Shown here: one piece after another, positions 17,371 to 26,423 of the stretch
Layout: each line of letters opens with the position of its first letter
Position numbering within the stretch: position 1 is the first letter of the stretch
Source: CAZCZZ01 sp964503335
GTDB taxonomy: Bacteria; Verrucomicrobiota; Kiritimatiellia; CAIVKH01
Assembly (NCBI GenBank): GCA_964503335.1
Contig: CAZCZZ010000012.1
Coordinates: forward strand, 1-64,000
Direction of reading: 5' to 3'
DNA: 64,000 nucleotides
Program-made: the position numbers and the translations under genes
The notes under the pieces: generated by a model
What the model saw: only the letters and a program-made list of their open reading frames with translations
The model's database searches: none
Told to the model about the DNA's origin: nothing

Positions 17371-18633
17371 CTAGTCTTTCAGCAGGCTGACGCGGTAGAT
17401 GCGCGTGTCGCCGGTCGTGGGAAGAGTGACTGAAGTCGTGGACGTGGTTGCTGTGAGGGAGCCTGCGTTGAACCAGGGGCCCGAGGGGCCTGTTTCCGAG
17501 TATTCCACCAGATACGTTGCGCGACGGAAGCTTTCAAACGTCAGCCGCAGGCCTTCCGATACGTTGATGGCCGTATCCTGTTGCACATCTGGAACCATGT
17601 TGCGGAAGCCGACGTTGGTGATGCCGTTCGGTTGCCGATAGGAACCAAGCCAGAAGGAGGCGTTGTTGGAGAGCGTGATGTCTCCGGCTGCGGTGTAACC
17701 GAATGGAAGGGTGATGTTCGTGGAAGCGCCCGCATTCCGCAATTCGATCCAGATTTCACTCGCGTCGGGCAGGTCGTTGATCGGGATGGCGAAGCTGCCG
17801 CTCGTCTGGCTTGTGTCGTACCAAAGCGCCTCGCCTCCGCCGTTCCACAAATGGACCTCGACCTGGCCAACTCCCTCCCGCTCGTCGTACACCCCGTTCG
17901 TGTTGGCATCGAAGAAGATCGTGTCCGTGAAGAAGTGGTTCGAGGAGGTGCGGCCGAAATCCTCCACGTCGTAGTCGTACGTGCGGAAGAACGGGTTCAC
18001 AAACGCGTTCGTGCGGAAGGTCCCGATCCCGATCTCGCGGGCCGTACTGTTCAACATGGCCTGCCGGTGTCCCCGGTCATCGATCGTTGCGTCCACGAAG
18101 AGCGCCGCATAGACGTTGCTCACGGGACGACCCTCGGCCGGATACGCGACGGAGTTTCCCCTGTCGCCGGACGCGATGTTCTCGTAGTAGCCCACGATCT
18201 GGTTTGTGTAGCCCTCAAACGCGTGGCGCTGCAGGGGTGTGCTGTTGCTGGGATAATAGGTGGAGGAGGGGCTCCCGTGCTGCAATGCACCGGTCACCGC
18301 CATGTCCTTTGCGTGCTTTGATGCGGCTGTATTCAACTTCGCGTTCGGTGCCAGGGGCTCCCGCGACGTCGTCCACGCGGCCCAGGCGTTGGTCGTAGAC
18401 CCGAACGCGTTGACGTTCGTGTCCTCGCACACGTCGTAGTTCGGACTTCCGCCCGGATACGTGTTGGTGAGCAGTCGCAAGTCGGCTTCCCGCTCCGGGG
18501 CATAGCGCGCCCGGTTGATCGCCCAGCGCTGGTACTCCTCGCGGTCGCCCGGGACCCCGTCGCCGGTGTAAAGCGTGGCTGCGCCTGCTGGCACGGCGGC
18601 GAGAAGAAGAATGAGATGGGTGATACGCTTCAC
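17371..18633 (-). CDS. Secreted CAP/SCP-domain protein
   Basis: 420 residues with a signal peptide (about 1-19). The CAP domain (about 30-220) contains the family's landmarks: a WAINRARYAPEREADL helix, KHAKDMAVTGALQHGS with the HGS-type His, YYENIASG (the ENI motif) and GHRQAMLN with the second His. A beta-rich region follows with a DANTNGVYDEREG calcium-like loop and a C-terminal domain ending TGDTRIYRVSLLKD of the type fused to many secreted proteins in PVC bacteria. CAP proteins bind lipids or act as proteases in some cases; the role here is unknown. Confidence 0.8.
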   Translation of the reverse strand: MKRITHLILLLAAVPAGAATLYTGDGVPGDREEYQRWAINRARYAPEREADLRLLTNTYPGGSPNYDVCEDTNVNAFGSTTNAWAAWTTSREPLAPNAKLNTAASKHAKDMAVTGALQHGSPSSTYYPSNSTPLQRHAFEGYTNQIVGYYENIASGDRGNSVAYPAEGRPVSNVYAALFVDATIDDRGHRQAMLNSTAREIGIGTFRTNAFVNPFFRTYDYDVEDFGRTSSNHFFTDTIFFDANTNGVYDEREGVGQVEVHLWNGGGEALWYDTSQTSGSFAIPINDLPDASEIWIELRNAGASTNITLPFGYTAAGDITLSNNASFWLGSYRQPNGITNVGFRNMVPDVQQDTAINVSEGLRLTFESFRRATYLVEYSETGPSGPWFNAGSLTATTSTTSVTLPTTGDTRIYRVSLLKD

Positions 18634-18716
18634 GCCGTGGATAAAGCAGCCGCCATACCAACTGCCAAGGTAAAGGAACTGTTGATTCAGTGCGTCGAAT
18701 CGCGATGATCCGGGAT

Positions 18717-19619
18717 ATGGCGCGCATCCTGGTTTCCGGCCTGATCAACATCGAAACGACTCTCCGGGTGGAGCAGTTCCCAATCCCTTACTTCCCCGTG
18801 ACGTATCCGTTTCACGGCATTGGAAGCAGCGTATCCGGCGTCGGATACAACGTAGCGAAGGCGCTGACCACGCTCGGCCACGATGTGCGATTTCTTTCGC
18901 TGGTGGGACAGGATGTCGCAGCGCTTCAGGTCCGTGAGGCGCTGCGAACCGACGGGATCGACGACCGCTTCATCCTGTCCCCGCTGAAGCAGACGGCGCA
19001 GTCCGTCATTCTCTACGAACCGTCGGGCCGACGACAGATTCACGTGGACCTGAAGGACATCCAGGAGTGCATGCTGCCTCCAGCCGTTTTCGAAGAAGCG
19101 GCGGAGGCTTGCGACCTTGCCGTGCTGTGCAACATCAACTTTTCGCGCCCTCTTCTCCAAGCCGCGTTGAGTCGAGGTCTAACCGTGGCCACCGATGTCC
19201 ATGCGCTGGCTTCCCTGGACGATGCCTATAACCGAGATTTCCTGGAATCCGCCGATATCCTCTTCATGAGCCACGAGAATCTTCCTGTCTCCGCAGGGGA
19301 CATGGTGAAGTCGATCCTCAGCCGGTTTCGCGCTCGCATTGTCGTGATCGGACAGGGTTCCGCCGGTGCACTCGTGGTCAGTCGTAGCCGGGGTGTGGCG
19401 CTGGTGCCTGCCGTTTCCGTGCGTCCGATCGTCAGCACCATCGGCGCGGGCGACGCCCTTTTCTCCGCCTTTATCCATGGACATGTGAACGGCTTGGATC
19501 CCGAAACTGCGCTCCGTCGCTCCGTCGTATTTGCCGCGTGGAAGATCGGGGAATCATCCGCGTCCCAAGGGTTTCTGGATGCCGCAGGGCTGGACGAGGC
19601 GTGTAAGGCGGGATGTTAG
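18717..19619 (+). CDS. PfkB-family sugar/nucleoside kinase
   Basis: About 300 residues. The N-terminal strand MARILVSGLINIETT, the early GIGSSVSGVGYNVAKALTTLG motif and the C-terminal signature STIGAGDALFSAFIHG, with catalytic Asp and anion hole GAGD, identify the PfkB/ribokinase family. The substrate (fructose, adenosine, 2-keto-3-deoxygluconate or other) cannot be told. An alternative ATG at 18705 adds four residues; neither has a strong Shine-Dalgarno. It diverges from the CAP-domain gene (83 bp between starts). Confidence 0.85.
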   Translation: MARILVSGLINIETTLRVEQFPIPYFPVTYPFHGIGSSVSGVGYNVAKALTTLGHDVRFLSLVGQDVAALQVREALRTDGIDDRFILSPLKQTAQSVILYEPSGRRQIHVDLKDIQECMLPPAVFEEAAEACDLAVLCNINFSRPLLQAALSRGLTVATDVHALASLDDAYNRDFLESADILFMSHENLPVSAGDMVKSILSRFRARIVVIGQGSAGALVVSRSRGVALVPAVSVRPIVSTIGAGDALFSAFIHGHVNGLDPETALRRSVVFAAWKIGESSASQGFLDAAGLDEACKAGC

Positions 19620-19691
19620 TTTCTACGTAAGAACTTGCGTATCAAGATGTAAGGTTGACGGAGCCCTGGTCGTGCGCTAGAGCTTCGGGGC

Positions 19692-20795
19692 ATGAGCGAT
19701 CAGGTTCAGGCTTCGGCCGGTTCATCCCGCAATCGACTTTCACTGAAGATCGCCATGTCGGTCGTGACGGCCGGTTTCATGCTGGGGGTGTCCGAATTCG
19801 CGCTGCGCCTTCGCCCGCATCCGCACGACAACATCGTTCTCCACAAGCTTGAGGACAACCTCAAGAAGAACCATCTCGAGTCGTTCGCGCAATCGATCGT
19901 GAATGACGACGAGATCTTCTGGCGGCTGGCGCCAAACGTGCGATTCCCTGACGATGCGCCCCATATCCGCGGCCTGGTCTCCAACGCCGCGGGACTGCGT
20001 GAAGACCACGAGATCCCGTTTGAGAAGCCCGGGGGCGAGGTGCGTGTGCTCTTCCTTGGCGATTCCTGCACCTTCGGGTTCGGTGTGCTGCACCACGAAT
20101 CCATCGTGGAATGCACCGAGCGACTCCTGAACGCGCGATTTCCTGCCGTTCACACGGAATGCATCAACGCGGGCGTGCCCGGCTACACGATCATGCAAGG
20201 ATGGCGGTATTTCGAGCGGGCGGGCCTGAAGTATCAGCCGGACATCGTCATATCGTCCTTCGGCTGGAACGATGTGCGGGCCTGGTCCACGTTGAGCGAC
20301 GTTGAGCGCTACGAGCGCTTCAAGAAGTCCACGCCGCCGGGCTGTCTGGCGCGCAGCGAGGTGTGCTGGAGCATCTGGCATCTGGTGGCCGGATATAAGA
20401 AGCCTCCGGAACAGGATCATCCCATCCCGCGCGTATCAACGGGTGAGACAGCGGAAATCCTGCAACGAATCAACACAGTAGCAAAGACCGTCGGCGCATC
20501 ATTTCTTCCGATGGTGTGGCCGCTGCTCGACAACTTTACGAAGGGTGATCCTCTCTGGCTGAACGAATACCAGAAGGTCACGTATCGGTTTGGAAGCGAA
20601 CAACTGACCTTTGGCTCACGTCGAGAACCCGCCGTGATCGACCTCATTCCCGCGATCCAAGAGGCCCTGAAGGTCCACTCGCTCACAAACCTTTTTATCG
20701 ATGGCGTCCATACCCAGGCGCGGGCCAATGAGATCATTGCCGAAGAGATCACACGGAAGATTGCCGCCTGGTATGAGGACCACACGCACAGTTGA
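19692..20795 (+). CDS. Membrane-anchored SGNH-hydrolase-like protein
   Basis: 367 residues with one hydrophobic anchor near the N-terminus (about 18-36). SGNH/GDSL blocks follow: VLFLGDSCTFGFG (block I Ser), NAGVPGYT (block II Gly), SFGWNDVR (block III Asn) and DGVHTQARANEI (block V Asp/His). These esterases deacylate or deacetylate carbohydrates or lipids outside the cytoplasm. The block I Ser is GDSCTFG instead of the commoner GDSxTxG, which is typical of the polysaccharide-associated branch. Confidence 0.8.
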   Translation: MSDQVQASAGSSRNRLSLKIAMSVVTAGFMLGVSEFALRLRPHPHDNIVLHKLEDNLKKNHLESFAQSIVNDDEIFWRLAPNVRFPDDAPHIRGLVSNAAGLREDHEIPFEKPGGEVRVLFLGDSCTFGFGVLHHESIVECTERLLNARFPAVHTECINAGVPGYTIMQGWRYFERAGLKYQPDIVISSFGWNDVRAWSTLSDVERYERFKKSTPPGCLARSEVCWSIWHLVAGYKKPPEQDHPIPRVSTGETAEILQRINTVAKTVGASFLPMVWPLLDNFTKGDPLWLNEYQKVTYRFGSEQLTFGSRREPAVIDLIPAIQEALKVHSLTNLFIDGVHTQARANEIIAEEITRKIAAWYEDHTHS

Positions 20796-20812
20796 TCGCG
20801 CGGGATGGCAGT

Positions 20813-23662
20813 CTACGAACCATCCATGAGGATCATGGTGTGGAGCTCGGGGACCTTGATGCTGACTTGTTTGGGTCCTTGCACCACGGGGAACTTCGGC
20901 AGGCCCTTGAGGTCAATCTGCACGCCATCGCCGATGACCTTCCAAACGCCTGCGGGCAGGTTGATCGTGAAATTGTAGGCCTTGTCGGAAGCGTTTGCGA
21001 GCACGGCGAAGGCGTTGCCGGGATGTGTCCTGTCGCCGTTGACGAGGTAGCCGATGGTCTTCAGGTCCGGCGGCATCAGCCACTTGTAGTAGGACGAAGG
21101 CGGCGTTTCCCTGAGGCGGAAGGACCGGCCTTGCGGGCTCTGGCGCATGGCGATCAGGTCTCGGTAGTACTTCAGCGCGTCACCGGCGAGCGGGCGTTCA
21201 CGGTCGGACCAGCGAAGCGCGTTCACGGCATCGCCCTTGTTATACGAGTTGTGAATGCCGTACTTGCTGCGCAGGAATTCCTGGCCTTCGGAGATCATCG
21301 GCATGCCGAGTGACGTGAAGAGGATCGTCGCGGCGAGCTTGTTCATGGAGACATCGTACGGGTCGAGATACTTGCCGTTTTTGTCGGGGCGCAGGCAGAA
21401 CTCGTCGGCGAGCGCCATGTCGTCGTGGCTTTCGAGGTAGTTGACGGTCTGCATCGGGTTGTCGGTCCAGATCTCGCCCGAGCCCATGATGGTCTTGCGC
21501 AACCAGTCGCGGTTCACGCGGCCCCGCGCAAAGTCCTTCGCGGCGTGGCGGAAGTCGTTGTTCCACGCGGACCAGCCCGTGCCCTTCAGCTCCTTTTTGT
21601 TCTCTCCGCGGAAGCTCCAGGGTTCCGAGATCAGGACGATGTTGGGATTCACTTCCCGGCAGGCGTCGCGCACTTCGAGCATCGTCTTCATGTCGATCAA
21701 CTCGCCGAGGTCAAAGCGGAACCCGTCCACGTGGAACTCCTTCGCCCAGTACACGCAGGAATCCACGATCAGGCGTCGCATCATCGGCGCTTCCGAGCGC
21801 ACGTCGTTTCCGCAGCCGCTGAAGTTGATGAAGGTGTAATCGGGCGCGAGGCGGAAGTGGTACTTCTTGTCGATGAGGTTGTAGATGTTCGGACCGCCGA
21901 CGTGGTTGTAGACCACGTCGATGATGACGCCGAAGCCTTCGTTGTGCAGGTGGTTCACCATCTGCTTGAACTCGTAGTACTGCGAGCCCTTGGTGGGGGC
22001 ACGGCCGTAGGATGCTTCCGGTGCGAAGTAGAACACGGGCGCATAGCCCCAGTTGTATTCGCGCACGCCGTTCTCGAATTCCTGCACGGGCATGAACTCG
22101 ATCATGTTCACGCCGAGCGCCTTGAGGTGGTCGAGCCCGACGCCGGTCCCGGTGGTTGCGGCGAACCCTTCGTAGGTTCCGCGAAGGGGCGCCGGAATGG
22201 TGGACGAGGGGTGGATCGTAAAATTGCGGACGTGCGTCTCGTAGATCAGCATGTCCTCGTGCGGGGGCGTCTTCCAATCCTGGTCGGTCCAGCCCGTGAA
22301 CCACTGGTTGGTCACCGCCGGATCGATCACGATGCTGTTGTTGTGCGCATGGGCGACAGCGATGGCGTACGGGTCGCCCACCTGGGCGAACGGCATGAAC
22401 GATTCCCCGTCGCCCTGCGGCCCGTCGATATTGAAGGAGTAGTAGCGGCCGGTATCGAGGCCGAGCAGGGTGATTTCCCATGTTCCGTCTGCGTCATCCT
22501 TCCACATGGCGTAACGCTCAACCGGTGTGAGCTTCTTGTACTCGGGGCTGCGGACCTCGAACTCGGGCTGGTTGAAGAGGCAGAGATGAACCGAAGTCGC
22601 GCGCGGCGAAAAGATCCTGTACGTCGTGGCTTTTTGTTTGTGGTCGAGGGTGACGCCGAGCGGCTTCTTCGAGGTCACGCTGTCCAGGGCCTTGCCGGGA
22701 TGCAGGAGTTGTCGCGCCGTGCGTTCGGCGATGCCGTCCACGTGGGCGACGAAGTTGTTGGAGAGGTCGATGGGCTTGTCTGTCGTGATCTTGATCAAGC
22801 TGCACCCGGCCACGTTGGGTTCGATGTACAGGTTCCGGTTGCCCTTCTCGTCCTTCAGCGCGTTCTCCGCATTCGGCGGTTCGAGCCACTGGTTGCCGTT
22901 GACTACAAACTTGAACTTCCACTCGCTCTCCCATGGAGAAATGCGCAGGCCCTCAAACTGCGTGGCAAGCTCCCACACGTTGTCGTCGTCATCATCCTTC
23001 AGGAGCCACTGGCCGCGTTCGCCGCCATTGCCGCCCCAGCCGGCAAAGCTGCCGGCAACCGCCACCTGCGATTCGGGCGGGATGTCGAGGCCGTACACGC
23101 GTTCGTCGAAGAGGAAGCAGACCAGATCGCCGGCCATGGCATAGCCGCGCAGCGTGCCGGCCTGAGGGGAGGCGAACACGCGAGTCTCCTTCGTGGCGAG
23201 TTCGGGCTGGAACTTCACCTTCACGGCGTCGGGATTCCTGATCGCGTCGCGGGTGTAGACGTGGATCTCGTTGCGCGAGAAGAGGGTGGCATCGAGTATG
23301 ACATCCGGCGGGCGCTCAAGCAGTCCCTGGTCGTTGATGTAGAAGATGCGGTTGTCACCCGGCTCCCATTCGCCATCGATGATGAACTTGAATTCCCATC
23401 GACCGGGTGCCGCTTTGATCGTACGCACATCGAGAACCCACTGGCCGTCTTTCTCTGTGAAGCGTGGGCGGGTCTGCCACTGGTTCCATGTGCCCGTGAT
23501 CTCCACCATCTTCGCCCGACTGTCCTTATAGGTCATGTAGGGCGTCGGCTTCTCGCCGGGAACAATCCGGCGCACGGAGGAAAGCGGCTGCTCGTCGGCG
23601 TGCAGGGGCCACGCGGCGACGATGAGGCTGGCGATCAAAAGGATGGATCGTGTTGAAACCAT
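20813..23662 (-). CDS. Secreted GH13 debranching-type enzyme (pullulanase/isoamylase-like)
   Basis: 949 residues with a signal peptide (about 1-22). Two glycogen-binding-like modules come first: VEITGTWNQW at about 52-61 and VAVAGSFAGWGGN at about 200-212. A CBM48-type domain follows. The GH13 barrel carries region I DVVYNHVGG, region II GFRFDLGEL (nucleophile Asp), region III LISEPWSF (acid Glu) and region IV NYLESHDDMA. The mix of E after the nucleophile motif, NxxxSHD and a CBM48 is that of type I pullulanases and glycogen debranching enzymes acting on alpha-1,6 bonds. With the secreted GH57 amylase it suggests extracytoplasmic breakdown of branched alpha-glucan. Confidence 0.88.
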   Translation of the reverse strand: MVSTRSILLIASLIVAAWPLHADEQPLSSVRRIVPGEKPTPYMTYKDSRAKMVEITGTWNQWQTRPRFTEKDGQWVLDVRTIKAAPGRWEFKFIIDGEWEPGDNRIFYINDQGLLERPPDVILDATLFSRNEIHVYTRDAIRNPDAVKVKFQPELATKETRVFASPQAGTLRGYAMAGDLVCFLFDERVYGLDIPPESQVAVAGSFAGWGGNGGERGQWLLKDDDDDNVWELATQFEGLRISPWESEWKFKFVVNGNQWLEPPNAENALKDEKGNRNLYIEPNVAGCSLIKITTDKPIDLSNNFVAHVDGIAERTARQLLHPGKALDSVTSKKPLGVTLDHKQKATTYRIFSPRATSVHLCLFNQPEFEVRSPEYKKLTPVERYAMWKDDADGTWEITLLGLDTGRYYSFNIDGPQGDGESFMPFAQVGDPYAIAVAHAHNNSIVIDPAVTNQWFTGWTDQDWKTPPHEDMLIYETHVRNFTIHPSSTIPAPLRGTYEGFAATTGTGVGLDHLKALGVNMIEFMPVQEFENGVREYNWGYAPVFYFAPEASYGRAPTKGSQYYEFKQMVNHLHNEGFGVIIDVVYNHVGGPNIYNLIDKKYHFRLAPDYTFINFSGCGNDVRSEAPMMRRLIVDSCVYWAKEFHVDGFRFDLGELIDMKTMLEVRDACREVNPNIVLISEPWSFRGENKKELKGTGWSAWNNDFRHAAKDFARGRVNRDWLRKTIMGSGEIWTDNPMQTVNYLESHDDMALADEFCLRPDKNGKYLDPYDVSMNKLAATILFTSLGMPMISEGQEFLRSKYGIHNSYNKGDAVNALRWSDRERPLAGDALKYYRDLIAMRQSPQGRSFRLRETPPSSYYKWLMPPDLKTIGYLVNGDRTHPGNAFAVLANASDKAYNFTINLPAGVWKVIGDGVQIDLKGLPKFPVVQGPKQVSIKVPELHTMILMDGS

Positions 23663-23791
23663 GCGTCGATTCAGGTGTGTATTCGCCCCGGGAGCATCCG
23701 GGGATTCAACACGAATGGCGGAACCAGTTCAAGCAAAGGCGGACACTGTGCGGTCGATTGTCGAGGGCATCTTTGCCCGTGCTTGCACGGA

Positions 23792-24511
23792 TCAGGCGAC
23801 GGCGTGCAGGCCGAGGCGATGCATGACCTGCGGCACGTCGGAGAGATCGTCGAAAACAATCTCCGCGCCCGTGGCGACGAGGTCGGCCCGCGTGTGCTTG
23901 CCTGTGGCGACGGCGACGGAGCGCGCGCCGATGGCTTCGGCTGCTGCGACATCGGAAGGCGTGTCACCAATCAGGTATCGCGCGGTGAGCGATTGGCGTG
24001 CGGCAATCTTCTTGCGGGCCCGCTGCATCGCGAGGGCGGCGATCTGGGAGCGATCCGCGCATTCGTCGCCATACGCGCCGACGCTGAAGAAGTTGTCGAG
24101 GCCGGCCCACTCCAGTTTCAAGGCTGCGCAGGTCTGGATGTTTCCTGTGACGAGTCCAAGCAGCACGCGCGAGTCCTGGCTCAGTTCCTCGAGCAGCTTT
24201 CGTACACCTGGATAGAGGCCCGGCTGCGTGTGGGCGAGTGTCGCTACGAGTTCCTTCGGAAGGTGATCGAAGAAGCGAAGCTGGTCTTCGCGGGTCAGGA
24301 CCCTGCCGTTGTGGTGGAAAATCTTGCGCAGGACATCGAGGTCGGTCGCGCCGGAGAACTTGATGTAATCGAGGGAGTCGCGCCAGCCGTACAAGGCCTC
24401 CAGCGCCTGCGAAAAAGCCTGTCGACCCGCACCTTTGACGTCAAGCAACGTCCCGTCGATATCGAACAAAACTACCGTGATGAAGGCGGAATCCGCCACA
24501 TCGACCCCCAT
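23792..24511 (-). CDS. HAD-family phosphatase (phosphoglycolate-phosphatase-like)
   Basis: About 239 residues from ATG 24511 (a GTG at 24532 is an alternative). The HAD motifs are all present: motif I VVLFDIDGTLLD with nucleophile Asp, motif II LGLVTGN, motif III Lys in the RARKKIAAR region and motif IV RYLIGDTPSDVAAA. A helical cap sits between motifs I and II, as in Gph/beta-phosphoglucomutase-like enzymes. The substrate is not determinable. It stands alone. Confidence 0.85.
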   Translation of the reverse strand: MGVDVADSAFITVVLFDIDGTLLDVKGAGRQAFSQALEALYGWRDSLDYIKFSGATDLDVLRKIFHHNGRVLTREDQLRFFDHLPKELVATLAHTQPGLYPGVRKLLEELSQDSRVLLGLVTGNIQTCAALKLEWAGLDNFFSVGAYGDECADRSQIAALAMQRARKKIAARQSLTARYLIGDTPSDVAAAEAIGARSVAVATGKHTRADLVATGAEIVFDDLSDVPQVMHRLGLHAVA

Positions 24512-24689
24512 ATGCCGGCTGTCGTAAATCACGCCAGTCCCCTTACTTGGTGAAACGTACAGCCCGATTACCTGCTAGTAGAGGATTTTTAGGGGCATGA
24601 GAAGCCGTTAAAGTGGTTTAATTTCACCTTCGGCGGGCAGTTCGGCGCCGGGGTGCTTGAGGTGAGGCGCAACAAGGTTCCGTTTCGCG

Positions 24690-24717
24690 TTGCAGCCAGC
24701 CCGGCCCGCACTACACT
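24690..24717 (+). promoter_or_regulatory. Predicted promoter of the parA operon
   Basis: TTGCAG (24690-24695), a 16-bp spacer and TACACT (24712-24717), 21 bases before the parA start. The rest of the 200-base region upstream (from 24512) shows no other feature. Confidence 0.4.
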
Positions 24718-24738
24718 CGCGAGCTTTTTACGGCACCG

Positions 24739-25566
24739 ATGGCAACCTGGATCACAGCAATCGCAAACCAGAAAGGCGGCGTGGGGAAGACCACGACCGC
24801 GGTGAACCTCGCCGCCTGCCTCGCAGAGGCGGGCAAGCGGGTCCTGCTGGTCGATCTCGATCCGCAGGCGAATGCGACGAGCGGGCTCGGACTCCGCAAG
24901 ACGCCGGGCGCGAGCCTGTACCGGTCGCTCGTGGGCGGCGAGCCCGCCGCGTCGTTCATCCAGCCCACGACCGTGCCCGGCCTCATGATCATCCCGTCCG
25001 AAATCGACCTCGCCGGCTGCGAGATCGAAATCGCACGCGCGGAGAATTACCTCCACCGCCTGCGCGGCACCCTGGCACCGGTGCGCGACACGGGTCAGTT
25101 CGATTTCATAATCCTCGATTGCTCGCCTTCGCTCGGCATCCTGACGATGAATGTGCTCGCCGCGGCGGACTCGGTCGTGATTCCGCTCCAGTGCGAATAC
25201 TACGCGCTCGAGGGCCTCACGGTGATGACGAAGCTGATCGACCAGCTTCGCACGAGCGGGACGAATCCAGGACTGCACCTCGAAGGCATCGTGATGACGA
25301 TGTACGATATGCGGACGAATCTCTCGCAGCAGGTCGTGCAGGAAGTCATCGGACACTTCGGCGAGAGGGTGTACGAGACGGTCGTACCGCGAAACATTCG
25401 ACTCAGCGAAGCGCCGAGCTTCGGTCAGCCGATCATCCAGTACAATGCCACCTGCAGCGGTGCCGCCGCATATCGCCAGCTCGCCCGCGAATTCATCGGC
25501 CGCCGCGCAGATGCGGACGAGATGGCGCAACCCGAATCGGTGTCCCTCGAAGCGACGCAGGAATAA
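24739..25566 (+). CDS. parA: ParA/Soj-type ATPase
   Basis: 275 residues. The deviant Walker A KGGVGKTTTAVNLA (residues 11-24), the DLDPQANATSG motif and the FIILDCSPSLG Walker B place it firmly in the chromosomal ParA/Soj/MinD group; it lacks the N-terminal DNA-binding domain of plasmid ParA. These ATPases form nucleoid gradients that position cargo. No canonical parB follows. The next gene, five bases on, makes a membrane protein that begins with a ParB-like ParA-activating peptide, so this ParA may position an envelope complex instead of, or in addition to, the chromosome. Confidence 0.92.
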   Translation: MATWITAIANQKGGVGKTTTAVNLAACLAEAGKRVLLVDLDPQANATSGLGLRKTPGASLYRSLVGGEPAASFIQPTTVPGLMIIPSEIDLAGCEIEIARAENYLHRLRGTLAPVRDTGQFDFIILDCSPSLGILTMNVLAAADSVVIPLQCEYYALEGLTVMTKLIDQLRTSGTNPGLHLEGIVMTMYDMRTNLSQQVVQEVIGHFGERVYETVVPRNIRLSEAPSFGQPIIQYNATCSGAAAYRQLAREFIGRRADADEMAQPESVSLEATQE

Positions 25567-25571
25567 TTCTC

Positions 25572-26405
25572 ATGGCAAACGGACAACGCAATCTCGGACG
25601 CGGCCTCGGGGACCTGATCGAGGAAGTCTCAGCGGTGAAGGCGATTCAAACGCCGCCGGCCCCCGCAGCGGACGTCCAGCCTCGGCCTCCGGCCGTGGTG
25701 CAGGAAGAAGCGCCCGCACCGGCTCCCGTCGCTTCGCCCAAGCCGAAGACCGCGCGCTGGCCCTTCGCGGTGCTGGCGGTGGTGATCCTGTGCTGGATTG
25801 TCACCTATGCGATACAGTCCGTGCGGCAGAAGGAACTGGCGCAAGCCGCCTCCTTCAGCGAGCAGCGCGTGTTGGACCTGGAGGCGCAGCTCACGCAACA
25901 GGCGCGCGCAGCGACGATTGAGGAAGCCCCGCCCGTGGCGCCGGTGGCTGTGGCGGTGGAGACGGATCCCGAGGACGGTTCCCTCGCGTGGGCTTCTTTG
26001 ATCAAGGTGACAGGTGTGAAGACCGAACAGCGCGAAGGCTTTGTGCGCTTTGTGCTGGAGACAGCGGCTTTTGCCTATCGCACCGAAATGGCAGCCGACG
26101 CGGAGGAGCCGCTGAAGCAGCTCGCGTCTGCGATCGTTCCGCACGCAGGCGCGTGCGAGGTGGTTGTCGTGGGCCATACGGACAGCGACCCGGTTCGCGC
26201 GGGCGGACCCTACCACGACAACCTCGACCTGGCCCTGCGCCGCGCGACCGTGGCGACGGACTTTCTCCGGCGCGTGGGCGGCCTTCCCGCCGACAGCCTG
26301 CAGGCCCGTGCGGCAGATGAGGCAGGCGCGCCTTATCCGAATGACACCCCGGCGAACAAGGTGCTCAATCGAACGGTGACGATTGAGATTCATCCGAAGC
26401 GCTGA
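25572..26405 (+). CDS. Membrane-anchored OmpA-type protein with ParB-like N-terminal peptide
   Basis: 277 residues from ATG 25572. The N-terminus (residues 7-16, NLGRGLGDLI) is the short motif that in ParB proteins binds ParA and triggers its ATPase. It is followed by a Pro/Ala-rich linker, one transmembrane helix (about 63-81, WPFAVLAVVILCWIVTYAI), a short coiled coil (FSEQRVLDLEAQL) and a periplasmic OmpA/MotB-type domain (about 140-277, with VVVGHTDSDPV and NRTVTIEI). No ParB DNA-binding domain is present. It could tie the ParA gradient in the cytoplasm to peptidoglycan in the periplasm. The domains are read from sequence; the function is inferred. Confidence 0.8.
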   Translation: MANGQRNLGRGLGDLIEEVSAVKAIQTPPAPAADVQPRPPAVVQEEAPAPAPVASPKPKTARWPFAVLAVVILCWIVTYAIQSVRQKELAQAASFSEQRVLDLEAQLTQQARAATIEEAPPVAPVAVAVETDPEDGSLAWASLIKVTGVKTEQREGFVRFVLETAAFAYRTEMAADAEEPLKQLASAIVPHAGACEVVVVGHTDSDPVRAGGPYHDNLDLALRRATVATDFLRRVGGLPADSLQARAADEAGAPYPNDTPANKVLNRTVTIEIHPKR

Positions 26406-26423
26406 TCGAGGTATGGTATCGGC

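Noticed and set aside
21425..23656. 743-codon plus-strand frame opposite the GH13 gene
   Set aside because: Composition is that of an antisense shadow; the minus strand has all GH13 motifs.
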